Assembly (NCBI GenBank): GCA_934644965.1
Contig: CAKUDG010000004.1
Span: 62,001 to 126,000 of the forward strand
Source: an uncultured Victivallales bacterium
GTDB taxonomy: Bacteria; Verrucomicrobiota; Lentisphaeria; Victivallales; UBA1829
Direction: 5' to 3'
Length of the DNA: 64,000 nt
How positions within the stretch are numbered: the stretch's first letter is position 1; each line of letters opens with the position of its first letter. The translations under genes and the position numbers were made by a program. Shown piece after piece: positions 18,581-28,244 of the stretch. The notes below the pieces were generated by a model that was not told the origin of the DNA, searched no databases, and saw only the letters and a program-made list of their open reading frames with translations.

Positions 18581-20086
18581 TCAGTCTTTTTTGCTGAACT
18601 TCTGATCCCATTCCTCAAGTTTTTTCGCGGCAAAGTCGCGTCCACCGAGTCCGAAGGCCAGAGCGAAAGCGGCGGCTGCCGCGATTCCGGCCGTCCCGAA
18701 GACGATGGCAAAGGCGATCTTCACGATTTCCCCGCCGATTTCCATCCTGTGCAGAGCCACTGCGCCGGCAAACACCAGCACAATCACTTTGATCATCAGG
18801 GTGAAGACTCTCGACTCAAATCCCTTGCTCTTGATCGTGTCCGCCGCCAGATTGGCCAGGAAGATGCCGATGATGAAGACAATCACGCCCACCAGGAGAT
18901 TGCCCGCAAACGGGATGAAGTCCCGAAGCAGAGACGCCAGTTTTTCAAAATGCAGCAGTTCGCATGCCGCAATTGCCGCCAGAAAGAGAATCGCAATCAG
19001 CGTGAGCTTCCCTACCACCTTGGCTGGCGAGAGGCCTTTTTCCTCGTTGCCGGGACAGCCGACAGCTGTCATGAGCTTGTTGAATCCGAAGTTCTCCAGC
19101 AGCTGGATGACGAGCCCGGCAATGAAACATCCCACGATATAGGCGGCAAAGAGCAGAAGCCCCGCGCCAAGAATATTGCTGGCGGCATAGAGAATGTTGT
19201 CCAGCAGAGTTTTGAGACTGTCGGAAAGTTTTTCGATCCTGAGCACGTCGAGCGCCGCGATCACCACCGGCACCGCGATCAGAACGTAGGCGATGAATCC
19301 CGTGAGTTTGGAAAGGCTTTTCTGATCGAAGAGCTTGTGGACTCCGGCCTTTTCCCCGAGCACATCAATATTCAGCGCTGTGAGAGTCGAAGTGACAACC
19401 TTCCGCACCAGATTCGCCAGGAAAAGACCGACGAACGCGATCCCTGCCGCCGTCACGAGATTCGGCATGAAACGCAGAATCTTTCCGATCATGGTCTCAA
19501 GCGGCTCCGTGATCCCCGTGATTTCCAGCGCGCGCAGAATGGCAGGCGCAAAGAAAAGGAAGGTCAGCCAGTAGACGACATTGGCTACGGTGGATCCGAG
19601 CTGGGATTCCTTCCCGTCCGTATCCACATACTGATTGACTTTTTCATCCAGCTTGAACGCCTTCACCGCCGTCAGAGACACATAGCGAAGCGCGGTGGCC
19701 AGAACCCAGGCAAGGAAAAGCAGGACCAGCGCCGCAAGCACATGGGGAATATAGCCCGTCACCTTATTCACGAATTCGCGGATGGGATCCGCCGCTTCCG
19801 TGAGATTCAGCGCGGTCAGACACGCCAGCACCGCAATCAGAAGGATCAGATAATACACGATCCCGGAAATGAATTTCTCAATCCGGACTGCTTTCTCCGC
19901 TTCCTCTTCCGGAAGACAGACGGCCAGACTCCTGCCCAGACCTATTTTCTGAAGTCCTTTGCTGGTAAGTCTGGAAGCGATGGTCGCAATGAGCCACCCC
20001 GCGACCAGTGCCAGCAGCGCCGACAGCAGACTGAGAATGTTGCTGTCCGTAATCATTTTCCATGTGGTGTCCATAAATTCCTGCAT
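18581..20086 (-). CDS. Mechanosensitive-channel TM-helix repeat membrane protein
   Basis: Integral membrane protein of about 500 residues with roughly a dozen hydrophobic segments arranged as repeats. Each repeat has a membrane pair followed by an amphipathic stretch (IPHVLAALVLLFLAWVLATA; MPNLVTAAGIAFVGLFLANL; FAGNLLVGVIVFIIGIFLAN). This is the conserved TM-helix module found at the N-terminus of some MscS-type channels, but no MscS beta/C-terminal domain follows. Channel activity is therefore not shown. The Met at 20086, with an AAGGAG ribosome-binding site ten bases upstream, is preferred over the upstream Met at 20281, because the extension is basic and runs back through the dinG 3' hairpin. 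Confidence 0.75.
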   Translation of the reverse strand: MQEFMDTTWKMITDSNILSLLSALLALVAGWLIATIASRLTSKGLQKIGLGRSLAVCLPEEEAEKAVRIEKFISGIVYYLILLIAVLACLTALNLTEAADPIREFVNKVTGYIPHVLAALVLLFLAWVLATALRYVSLTAVKAFKLDEKVNQYVDTDGKESQLGSTVANVVYWLTFLFFAPAILRALEITGITEPLETMIGKILRFMPNLVTAAGIAFVGLFLANLVRKVVTSTLTALNIDVLGEKAGVHKLFDQKSLSKLTGFIAYVLIAVPVVIAALDVLRIEKLSDSLKTLLDNILYAASNILGAGLLLFAAYIVGCFIAGLVIQLLENFGFNKLMTAVGCPGNEEKGLSPAKVVGKLTLIAILFLAAIAACELLHFEKLASLLRDFIPFAGNLLVGVIVFIIGIFLANLAADTIKSKGFESRVFTLMIKVIVLVFAGAVALHRMEIGGEIVKIAFAIVFGTAGIAAAAAFALAFGLGGRDFAAKKLEEWDQKFSKKD

Positions 20087-20217
20087 ATTCCCCGTTGCTC
20101 CTTCTTTTTGATTTCTCTTCTTTTCAATTGTTTTCAATCGAAAAACTTTGGGAATCCCTTCAGATAATGTATTCCCCCTCCGTGGAAAAACAAGTCTTTT
20201 CCCGAAAGATTCCGCAG

Positions 20218-20264
20218 CTTTTCCACACTCTTTGAAGAAGAATGGCAAGAAGCGTGTGGAAAAG
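20218..20264. repeat. 11-bp perfect inverted repeat after the dinG stop
   Basis: CTTTTCCACAC (20218-20228) and GTGTGGAAAAG (20254-20264) are perfect inverted copies around a 25-base loop, three bases after the dinG stop. No T run follows on the minus strand, so a 3' RNA stem or a protein site is as likely as termination. Confidence 0.75.
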
Positions 20265-20267
20265 GAC

Positions 20268-22355
20268 TTAGAAATATTCAACAGGGCAGGGAGGGAGGGA
20301 ATTGAGAAAAAGGCGCCCGTACTGTTTCGTGACGATGCGGGGATCGAGAATCACGATGATGCCCTTGTCCGTCCTGCTCCGGATCAGGCGTCCGACTCCC
20401 TGACGGAATTTCAGCACCGCGTCCGGCAGGGAATAATCCGAAAAGGGATCTCCTCCTTCCGCCCGGATCCGTTCGCAGCGCGCCTGAATCAGAGGATGGG
20501 AGGGCACCGCAAACGGAAGTTTGGTGATGATGACGTTGCTCAGCGCATTCCCGGGAACATCGACCCCCGTCCAGAAACTCGTGGCCCCGAAAATGACAGC
20601 GCGCCGGCTCTGTTTGAATTCATTCAGCAACGCTGTCCTGGAACTGGATTCCCCATGCTCAAGCAGAACGATCCCGTTCTTCCGGAATTCGGGATGAAGC
20701 CGCTCCGCACATTGCCGGAGCATGCTGTAGTTCGTAAAAAGAACAAATGCCCGTCCTTCGGTGAGACTGACAAATTCTGAAATTTTCCCCGCCGCCTCTT
20801 CATTGTATTCCTTTTCATGCGGGAACGGCATCCTTTTCGACAGGTAGAGTTTCACCTGGGAACGGAAATCGAAGGGTGAGTCGAGGATCATCGTGTCTCC
20901 GTTTGCGAAGCCGGTCCGGCGCGTATAGTAGTCCAGCCGCCCTTTGACAGCCAGCGTTGCGCTGGTCAGCACCACGGGGACGTCTCCGGAAAAGAGGATT
21001 TCCTCCAGCAGGCTTGAAACGTTCAGCGGCGCCGAGTTCAGATCCACGATGCTTCCTCCCGTCCGTGCGGAGGTGCGGCCCTCCACCCAGTAGACCTGAT
21101 CTTCTCCGCAGCTCATTTCCATGAAGGACCCGATGGATTCGCGATAGGCCGTGCATTTGTCCAGATGGGAAAGGATTTCCGCTTTGAACTCCGCCTCCTC
21201 CTGTTCTTCGGCGTATTCATGTAGAACGTTTTCCAGTTCGCTGAGGGAATCGGAAAGAGTGTCCCGGTACAAGCCTTTCCGGAGGATCCGGAAACAGTGT
21301 TCCGGGGAGTGTTCAAGGGCTGTTTCAAACTGCTGGAAGAAGAGATCCGTTTCCTCTTGGATGCGGGCGATCAGTCCCCGGATTGTCAGGGAGTGTTCGC
21401 CGGGCTTCATCAGGAGTCCGCGTCCGTTCAAGGGATTGAACAGGCGGTTCAGAAAGAAGCGCAGGGAGGAGGAGTTCACATGGATTCCGAGATGTTTGGC
21501 TGCGTTGTCCTCAAGAGTGTGTGCCTCGTCGAAAATGACGGCGCAGGATGTGGGAAGCGGAGCGGTTTCCTGTTCCTCGAGCTCGCGCATCTTCAGGTCT
21601 GTGAAGAACAGCGCATGGTTGGTGACGATCAGATCGGCCTTGTCCCATTGATGTCTGGCTTTCCAGTAGAAGCACGCTCGGTAGTGACTGCATTTCGGCC
21701 CGGTGCAGCTGGCGGATTCGCTGCAGACGCTTGTCCAGAGCAGCGGGTCCAGGCGAAAGGAAATGTCCGCTCGGCTTCCGTCCTTTGTGCTCTGAGCCCA
21801 GTCCCTGAGCTGTTCGACTTCCTGCTGCGCGATTCCCCCCGGAAGCGTTTCCCTTCGGTGTTCTCCCAGCGCCAGCGAAAGACGGCGGAGACAGAGATAA
21901 TTTCCCCTCCCTTTGGCAATAACAAAGGTGAAATTCAGATCCGTGAGTTTCTTCAGCAGCGGAAGATCTTTGCTGACAAGCTGTTCCTGAAGATTGATGG
22001 TTTCCGTGGTAATGAGAACGGGTGTCCGCATGGCAAGAGCGTGATATATCGCCGGAATCAGATAGGCAAAACTTTTCCCGACTCCGGTCGGCGCTTCCAC
22101 GCAGAGATTCCTCCGCATTTCCAGCGCCGTCGCCACACGCAGCGCCATTTCCTCCTGCTGAATACGGCGTTCGTAGGGTTGTCCGCCATATTTTTCCGCT
22201 TCGCGCAAAGGGCCGTTTTCAGAAAAAAATTCGAGCGTTCTGGGTACAGCGTCGGAAACGATCCTGCTGATTTCCTCCCCGCTCTCGGAAATCATAATCA
22301 TCTTATTGACACAGTCCGGTGATTCAGGTCCAGGAATGGGGCCGCCGCGCTCCAT
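20268..22355 (-). CDS. dinG: DinG/XPD-type ATP-dependent DNA helicase
   Basis: 5'-3' superfamily 2 helicase with an iron-sulfur domain. Walker A is APTGVGKSF (residues 88-96), and the Walker B box is DEAH at 276-279 in IFDEAHTLED. Between them are GRGNYLC (Cys155) and the cluster Cys211, Cys217, Cys222 and Cys228; four of these should hold the Fe-S cluster. Later motifs are VLTSATLAV, FGATSFWTGVDVPG and QGVGRLIRSRTDKG. Length (695) suits DinG/YoaA-like enzymes without a nuclease domain. The start is uncertain: ATG at 22355 and ATG at 22301 both lack a good ribosome-binding site. A LexA-like repressor is encoded 37 kb away; I see no SOS-box consensus here. Confidence 0.88.
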   Translation of the reverse strand: MERGGPIPGPESPDCVNKMIMISESGEEISRIVSDAVPRTLEFFSENGPLREAEKYGGQPYERRIQQEEMALRVATALEMRRNLCVEAPTGVGKSFAYLIPAIYHALAMRTPVLITTETINLQEQLVSKDLPLLKKLTDLNFTFVIAKGRGNYLCLRRLSLALGEHRRETLPGGIAQQEVEQLRDWAQSTKDGSRADISFRLDPLLWTSVCSESASCTGPKCSHYRACFYWKARHQWDKADLIVTNHALFFTDLKMRELEEQETAPLPTSCAVIFDEAHTLEDNAAKHLGIHVNSSSLRFFLNRLFNPLNGRGLLMKPGEHSLTIRGLIARIQEETDLFFQQFETALEHSPEHCFRILRKGLYRDTLSDSLSELENVLHEYAEEQEEAEFKAEILSHLDKCTAYRESIGSFMEMSCGEDQVYWVEGRTSARTGGSIVDLNSAPLNVSSLLEEILFSGDVPVVLTSATLAVKGRLDYYTRRTGFANGDTMILDSPFDFRSQVKLYLSKRMPFPHEKEYNEEAAGKISEFVSLTEGRAFVLFTNYSMLRQCAERLHPEFRKNGIVLLEHGESSSRTALLNEFKQSRRAVIFGATSFWTGVDVPGNALSNVIITKLPFAVPSHPLIQARCERIRAEGGDPFSDYSLPDAVLKFRQGVGRLIRSRTDKGIIVILDPRIVTKQYGRLFLNSLPPCPVEYF

Positions 22356-23170
22356 TCGGTCCGCGGCGGCGGGGCAATGGATGAGTATACAGCAGAAAGC
22401 ATTTTTTTCAAGTCTTCGGAGGAAAAAAGAGTTTCCCGGAAAAAATCTTCAAATTTTCTTCCTCTCTCATTTCTTGTTCCTCGCTGTGTTCCGCCGCGCA
22501 TTCCGGACTTGCCTCCGCCGCACTTTTCCCCCTTTTTCCCGGGTGGGGGGGAGGCATCCGGACCGGAATCCAGCCCGGAGCCGATATCTATCCGGCAGAT
22601 CCCGTTTCCGTTTTCCCGTTTCCCTGATTGTTTTTTTGCGTCTTAAGCTCTTGAATTTAAAGTAGCATTATACGCTATACGCATTAACACCAAGACTTCG
22701 GAATGATGCTTGAGCATGAGGCATTGCAGGGAGGTTTGTTTTTTTTTTCGGCTCCTCCGGCACCCTGCAGCTCTCTGCATTCCATTGCATACAATCTTTA
22801 GGGCAGGGGAGGGGGATTATGAGAGGTCATGATCTTTTCCGAATTCTCATTATTTCTGTGAAATAAGATTTTCCCGTCAGACAGTTTCTTACAGGAATTC
22901 AGTTTTTTCATCTGGAGAAGAGGCAGATTTTTTTGATTCTCCATGCAAGGAATCATATGGAAGAAAGAAGAAGGGGGAAAGATAAGGATCCGCAGAAATT
23001 TTTCAAACGTCATCCCGGCAAAGAACAGGTGGATTACTGCTGCAATAAACAGCTTCGGCCGCTTTTCAGAAAATTTGTGAGGATCTCTGATTTTACCTTA
23101 TTCCCGTATTTCTTGCGGAAGGCGGAAAAACTTTTCTGACTTCTTTTTCTTTGGATTCCCTTAAAAAACC
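22356..23170. other. Gene-free, AT-rich region
   Basis: About 800 bases between dinG (-) and the promoter of the OPT/ABC operon (+). Open frames on both strands are short, lack ribosome-binding sites and encode no recognisable motif. A minus-strand TATAAT at 22667-22672, inside the tandem GCGTATA GCGTATA, could start dinG transcription, but no good -35 precedes it. A run of ten T begins at 22740. I cannot recognise an RNA gene, although one is not excluded. Confidence 0.4.
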
Positions 23171-23199
23171 TTGCCAGAAAAGGAATGAGACTGTATAGT
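23171..23199 (+). promoter_or_regulatory. Promoter of the OPT/ABC operon
   Basis: TTGCCA (23171-23176), 17-base spacer, TATAGT (23194-23199). The next plausible start codon is at 23549, so the leader would be about 340 bases. A dyad overlaps the -10 element. Confidence 0.62.
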
Positions 23200-23211
23200 G
23201 ATGATATCACT
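23197..23211. promoter_or_regulatory. Operator-like dyad over the -10/start site
   Basis: AGTGAT-GAT-ATCACT, a perfect 6-base inverted repeat with a 3-base centre, overlapping the last bases of the -10 element and the expected transcription start. This placement is typical of a repressor site. The regulator is unknown. Confidence 0.55.
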
Positions 23212-23548
23212 TGTCGGTATTGTACACTGCGCGGATGCTGTTTTGTTTTTCTGTGCATAAGACAATCCGGATGATCTTTTTGAAGTTTTTTCAGAGCCCC
23301 GATGTAAGATCCGGGCTTGTTCCGGTGTAAAGTAAGACGTAGAATGCTTGACAGAAGAAACAAAGCTCCACGCAGCGGGCTTTTTTTTAAGAACGGACAG
23401 CCATTCCCGCTTCAGCTTCTTTTTCTTTCTGTAAATGCATTCGATGAGCAAAAGAAAAAGGGCGTTTCCCCCGCCCCCGCTTTTCCCTCCCCACACTCAG
23501 GGAAGGAGAGCTGCAGCGGGCGGCAGGCTGAATTGGAATGGACTGCAA

Positions 23549-25657
23549 ATGAGCGTGAAGACAACGGGTGCCGCGGAAGTGGAGACGACGGGAGCTTCCT
23601 CCCGTGTATTCACTTGTAAATCCATATTGTTCTCTCTTCTGGGGATTCTGATCATCAGTTCCCTGGCATATTTTGCCGAGGTGAAGCTGGGAGTCTGGAC
23701 GATCGTGAACCAGCTTCCGCCAGCGGCGCTGGTGTATATTTTCTTTGTGTCCCTGGTCTGGAACGGGCTCTGTGCCCGTTTTGCACCGCGTCTGGTACTG
23801 AACTACAAGGAACTGGTGGTGGTTCTGGCTACCGTGCTGATTTCCTGCGGGGCGGTGATCAACGGTTTTCTCCGCTGGCTGCCGGATTTGTTTGTGCAGA
23901 TCTGGAATGACGCGCCGCTGAAGACCATGTGGATCCGGATGAACATTCTGGAAGAGCTTCCTCTGGAACTGTTTCCCTCCGGGGAGGCTGCCAAGGCCAT
24001 AGCGGATGCGAGGATATCGCGCAGCGTGGAGAATCTTTCTCCCGAGATTGTGGCTGAATATGAGCGTGTTCACGGCAATTTTATTCACGGGATGGCGAAG
24101 GGGAATGACTTTGTCTGGGACTTTCCCGTCATGGAATGGATCGGGGCGGTGGGTTTCTGGCTTGCCGTGTTTCTGGCGCTGATCATGACATTGATGGGGA
24201 TGGTGCTTCTGGTCCAGCGCCAGTGGGTCCGTCATGAACAGCTTCCGTATCCGCTGGCCTCGATTACGGACAGCTTGATCCGGAAGAGTCCGGGCCGGAT
24301 GGTGTCTGACGCTTTGACGAATCCCCTGTTCTGGTTCGGTTTCGGTCCGGTAGCTCTGATTTCACTATTGAACTGGTTCGGGGAGAGCTTCCCCGGGACC
24401 GTGCCTGTGGTGCCTCTGAGCTGGAGCGTGGCAGGAGGTGTGCTTCAGGATTTTCCGTCTCTCCGCTATGCGGGCGGACTGATCTATGCGGTGCTGAGTG
24501 GAAGTCTTTCCTTCATGACGTTTGCAGTTGCCTATTTTGTTTCGTCGGAAGTGGGTCTGACTCTGTGGATCACGCCTGTGATTGCGATGCTCTGTGCCAC
24601 GCAGTATTATCTGATGACCGGGACGCCTGTGACGTCTGAGAATCTGGAATTGATGCGTTCGGGCGGTTTTGTGGCCTATGCGCTGATTCTGCTCTACATC
24701 GGGCGGAACTATTATTTTCCTGTGATCTTCCGGGCATTCGGGCTGGGATTCCGTGACCGTGTGTTTTCTTCGGATTCCATTTTTGCTGCGCGGATTCTGG
24801 TGCTGGGCTTCATCGCATTCATCATTTCCCTGATGGTGATCGGGCTGACCTTTCCGGTGGCGCTGCTTTTTGCAATGGGGGTTCTGATTCTTTATCTGGT
24901 GACGACCCGGATTCTCTGCGAGGCGGGGTTGTATTACTTCACCGCGGGCTGGCAGCCGGAAGTGCTGCTGGTGAAACTTCTCGGGCCGGCCGCGATTGGG
25001 ACGGCGCCCCTCTGCATGCTCTATCTGGTGGGATCCATCTTCACGACCAATACCCAGGAATCGACTGCGGGGTACCTTTCCACATCATATAAGGTGACGG
25101 AAGATGCCGGGATCAGTCTGAAGAAGATGTTTTTCAGCGGAGTTGTGGCATTCGGAATTGCACTCTGCATTGGTTTTTTCGCTTTGTTGTGGACCAACTT
25201 CAATCTGGGAATCGAGGGGACACGCGGAGCGACCCCCGCGCTTGACCGTGCGGCGGCCGATTTGTTTTTCCTGGAAGACACCGGCACGGGAGTGATTTCC
25301 GATGCGGCGTCATCAATCGGGCGTTTTGCCCAGATTTCCCTGTCGGGGCCTGTGGTGGGGTGGTTTTCCGTGGGCTTGCTGGGAGTGCTGTTCTTCTTTC
25401 TTCTCCGTCTGCGTTTTGTGAAATTTCCGCTGCACCCGCTGCTCTTTCTGATTGTGGGGGTGAACTGGTTCATGTATTCCTTCTTTTTCGGCTGGCTGGT
25501 GAAACAGCTGGTGCTGCGTTACGGAGGGGGAAAAATTTACCAGAAACTGAAACCGCTTGTCGTCGGGATTCTGATGGGAGAACTGGGAGTCCGCGGATTC
25601 ATGGCGCTGTTTTCCATAGCCTATTACATGCTGACCGGCGATAAACTGATTCAATAA
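23549..25657 (+). CDS. OPT-like polytopic membrane protein A
   Basis: Large integral membrane protein (about 702 residues, 14 or more hydrophobic segments). It has features of oligopeptide-transporter-like proteins: a QLPYPLASITDSLI segment resembling the L-P-[FY]-P block of OPT/YSL transporters, and TRILCEAGLYYFTAGWQPEVLLVK followed by a long loop. I believe similar PVC proteins carry DUF6784/DUF6785 annotations; this is recall. Start: frames extend to 23435, but the first 38 residues are Pro/Arg-rich and unlike a membrane protein N-terminus, so ATG 23549 is preferred, with a weak GGAATGGA site. The first gene of a six-gene run; the stop is 16 bases before the FtsX-type permease. Substrate unknown. 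Confidence 0.78.
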   Translation: MSVKTTGAAEVETTGASSRVFTCKSILFSLLGILIISSLAYFAEVKLGVWTIVNQLPPAALVYIFFVSLVWNGLCARFAPRLVLNYKELVVVLATVLISCGAVINGFLRWLPDLFVQIWNDAPLKTMWIRMNILEELPLELFPSGEAAKAIADARISRSVENLSPEIVAEYERVHGNFIHGMAKGNDFVWDFPVMEWIGAVGFWLAVFLALIMTLMGMVLLVQRQWVRHEQLPYPLASITDSLIRKSPGRMVSDALTNPLFWFGFGPVALISLLNWFGESFPGTVPVVPLSWSVAGGVLQDFPSLRYAGGLIYAVLSGSLSFMTFAVAYFVSSEVGLTLWITPVIAMLCATQYYLMTGTPVTSENLELMRSGGFVAYALILLYIGRNYYFPVIFRAFGLGFRDRVFSSDSIFAARILVLGFIAFIISLMVIGLTFPVALLFAMGVLILYLVTTRILCEAGLYYFTAGWQPEVLLVKLLGPAAIGTAPLCMLYLVGSIFTTNTQESTAGYLSTSYKVTEDAGISLKKMFFSGVVAFGIALCIGFFALLWTNFNLGIEGTRGATPALDRAAADLFFLEDTGTGVISDAASSIGRFAQISLSGPVVGWFSVGLLGVLFFFLLRLRFVKFPLHPLLFLIVGVNWFMYSFFFGWLVKQLVLRYGGGKIYQKLKPLVVGILMGELGVRGFMALFSIAYYMLTGDKLIQ

Positions 25658-25673
25658 AGAGGGACTTTTGAAA

Positions 25674-27464
25674 ATGTCTGGGAATGAGCCGCTGAAACAG
25701 AAGGAAATTGATGTCAGGGAGCAGTACCGTCTTCCTGTGGACGAATCCTTTCATTTCTGCATGAAGGGGATCCGCCACCGTCTGCTGCGTTCTTTCCTGA
25801 CGTTGGCGGTGGTGGCGATGGCCGTGGCGTTTTTCATGTTCATTCTAGCGGAGAATAATCTTCTTTCGTCCATGAGGCTGAATCTGCTGAAGGAGATCCG
25901 GGCGAAGCGGACTCCGGCGCTTCTGTTTGAAAAGGTTTTTTCCCCGCTGAGCTCCGTGATGATGGGGGAACGTCTTGCGGATGCCCATCCTGAAAGCGCC
26001 GCAATGGAAGAATTCATTCTGATTTCCGGGAAAGAGAAAGAAAAGGAAGCTTCCGCAGAGGAGGAGAGCGGGCGGATCCTGAAGGAGATTGCCGAGGTAT
26101 CCGCCTATGACGGGGAAAAAGTCCGGGCCCTTTCGGCCTTTTCCGCCCGGGAGCGGCTATACACGGAATTTTTTCAGGACCTCGGGGCAGGACGCAGAAG
26201 CATTCTTGTGAGGAAAAACCGGGGTAAGGAGATTTTCCGCTATCTGCAGGAGGAGGAAAACTGGAAGGAGTTCAGTCTCCGTCTTGCCGACATGCTGAAT
26301 GTGGAGCTTCCGGGGACAACGGAGGAACTGAAGAGTTTCGTGGATCTGTTTTCTGAAGGGCAGAAGGATCTTTCCGCTCTTTCCGGGGCATATACGAAAG
26401 GGGTGGAGAAACTTGAGAATGATATGCGGCGTTTGATCCAGGGCTCCGCGTCTCCTGCAGTCTGTTTCGCCGCGCTCTCGCCGAACGAAATAGAGGCGCT
26501 GATCCGGGACCGGAATGCGGGTGCGGAGGAAAAAGAACTGGAAGAGAAACTTCGCAGTACCTTGAAGGCGCAGTCCGTTCTTCGTTCCGCTCTGCTTTCC
26601 GGTGTGAGTTCGGAATGTGCTGATTACGGGGCACTGTCAGAAAAGGATTTAGAGAATTTCAAGGATACCCTTCCCGTGAGGGACTGGTTTCTGTTTGCCT
26701 CTACCGCTGATGCCAAACGGGGCTGGGATCTGATCCGGGATGCAGGATTCGATCTGACAGAAGCTCAGACACAGCAGATCCTGAAGACGCTTCAGACCCG
26801 CAAGTACAAGGATGACATCATCGCGTATCTTCAGCTGCATCCGGTGCGTGATGCCTGGAAGAAGATGTTTAAATCCGAGCCGCTTCTGAAAGAGAAGATG
26901 TCCCAGATCGCTTCGGATCGTGTGAAGCACGAGATTATGAATGATCTGTATCCGGACGGGGTGATCGGGGACATTCTGCTTTCCGACGCACTCGATGAAC
27001 GGCTGGTGAATCTGGAACGGAAGCTGTTTTCCGGAGGCGAGAAACTTTCGGCATCCGGGATTTCCTCGCGTCAGATTTTTCTTCTGGCGATTTCGTTCCT
27101 GGTGTGCATGGTGGGGATTGCGAATGCGATGCTGATGGCGATTACGGAACGTTTCCGTGAGATTGCGACCATGAAATGTCTTGGCGCGACCGATGGATTT
27201 GTCCTGTTTCAGTTTCTTCTGGAAGCGTTCATACAGGGAGTTGCGGGCGGTTTTGTAGGGACCGGGGTTGGTTTTCTTCTGGCCGCGCTGAAATGTTTTG
27301 CGCTGTACGGAGTGTATGTGGTCCACGGGTTTTCGCTGATTCCGATGCTGGAGAGCACAGGGATAGCGATTTGCACGGGGATTCTGCTGGCGATGACGGC
27401 ATCGGTCTATCCGTCCTGGAAGGCGTCGCGGATGTCGCCTATGGATGCGATGCGTGTGGAATAA
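25674..27464 (+). CDS. FtsX/MacB-type ABC permease
   Basis: Permease of the mechanotransmission (type VII, MacB/LolC/FtsX) ABC class. One membrane segment lies near the N-terminus (residues ~41-59, FLTLAVVAMAVAFFMFIL). A long ~400-residue, charged extracytoplasmic domain with predicted helical content follows. Then come three C-terminal segments with the FtsX signature IANAMLMAITERFREIATMKCLGATD and the closing VYPSWKASRMSPMDAMRVE. The ATG at 25674 sits 9 bases after AAAGAGGGA; the TTG at 25668 is too close. The matching ATPase gene begins 15 bases downstream. No export of lipids, peptides or lipoproteins can be assigned from sequence. Confidence 0.88.
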   Translation: MSGNEPLKQKEIDVREQYRLPVDESFHFCMKGIRHRLLRSFLTLAVVAMAVAFFMFILAENNLLSSMRLNLLKEIRAKRTPALLFEKVFSPLSSVMMGERLADAHPESAAMEEFILISGKEKEKEASAEEESGRILKEIAEVSAYDGEKVRALSAFSARERLYTEFFQDLGAGRRSILVRKNRGKEIFRYLQEEENWKEFSLRLADMLNVELPGTTEELKSFVDLFSEGQKDLSALSGAYTKGVEKLENDMRRLIQGSASPAVCFAALSPNEIEALIRDRNAGAEEKELEEKLRSTLKAQSVLRSALLSGVSSECADYGALSEKDLENFKDTLPVRDWFLFASTADAKRGWDLIRDAGFDLTEAQTQQILKTLQTRKYKDDIIAYLQLHPVRDAWKKMFKSEPLLKEKMSQIASDRVKHEIMNDLYPDGVIGDILLSDALDERLVNLERKLFSGGEKLSASGISSRQIFLLAISFLVCMVGIANAMLMAITERFREIATMKCLGATDGFVLFQFLLEAFIQGVAGGFVGTGVGFLLAALKCFALYGVYVVHGFSLIPMLESTGIAICTGILLAMTASVYPSWKASRMSPMDAMRVE

Positions 27465-27479
27465 AGGAGAGAAGAGGCG

Positions 27480-28244
27480 ATGGCGTTTGACAAGGAAAGC
27501 TATGCGGCGGGAAGAGAAACCGTAGTCCGGGCATGCAGTGTGGTCAAGACCTACCGCCGCGGCGCCGAGATTGTGAATGCTCTGGACGGGATTGATCTGG
27601 AAATTTTCCGAGGGGAATATCTCTGTGTGATGGGGCCCTCCGGATCCGGGAAGTCCACCTTTTTCAACATGGTGGGGGGGCTGGATTCCCCGACTTCGGG
27701 GAGAGTGTTCATGGACGAAGTGGACATGGCGCAGCTGAATGCGAAGGAACTGGCGTTTCTCCGCTGCCGGAAGATCGGATATGTGTTTCAGTCCTATAAC
27801 TTGAACAGCGTCATGACGGCGCTGGACAACGTGACGCTTCCGATGATCTTTGCGGGGATGCATCCGGACGATGCCCGGAAAAGGGGAATGCGTCTGCTGA
27901 CGCGGGTGGGGCTGGCGGACCGCTGGAATCACCGTCCGAAGGAAATGTCCGGCGGGCAGCAGCAGCGCGTGGCGATAGCCCGCTCGCTTGCGAACAACCC
28001 GTCCGTGCTGCTCTGCGACGAACCGACCGCGAATTTGGACATTCATACGGGGAAGGAGGTTCATCAGCTTCTTTACAGTCTCAACAAGGAAGATGGCGTC
28101 ACCATGATCTGTGCGACGCATGACTATAATATGCTTGCCGTCTGTGACCGGATTGTCTGGATTGATCACGGGAAAATCGACCGGATCGAACTCAGTTCCG
28201 ACTGCAGAATTCAGGGAGCGAATCTCGGAGAAGATAATGAATAA
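27480..28244 (+). CDS. MacB/LolD-type ABC ATPase 1
   Basis: Cytoplasmic ATPase energising a MacB/LolCDE-like transporter. Walker A MGPSGSGKST, Q-loop VFQSYNL, signature MSGGQQQRVAIARSLA, Walker B VLLCDEPTANLD and switch histidine ATHDYNM are all intact. Length 254 includes a ~20-residue C-terminal tail. AGGAGAGAAGAGG precedes the ATG. The 3' end overlaps the start of the fused permease gene by 8 bases, implying coupled translation and a partnership with the neighbouring permeases. Confidence 0.93.
   Translation: MAFDKESYAAGRETVVRACSVVKTYRRGAEIVNALDGIDLEIFRGEYLCVMGPSGSGKSTFFNMVGGLDSPTSGRVFMDEVDMAQLNAKELAFLRCRKIGYVFQSYNLNSVMTALDNVTLPMIFAGMHPDDARKRGMRLLTRVGLADRWNHRPKEMSGGQQQRVAIARSLANNPSVLLCDEPTANLDIHTGKEVHQLLYSLNKEDGVTMICATHDYNMLAVCDRIVWIDHGKIDRIELSSDCRIQGANLGEDNE

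Noticed and set aside
17555..20167. An 870-codon plus-strand open frame antisense to cysK and the TM-helix protein
   Set aside because: Both minus-strand genes are clear. The antisense translation is low-complexity (His/Arg/Gln-rich) with no domain; such frames arise from the codon bias of the real genes.
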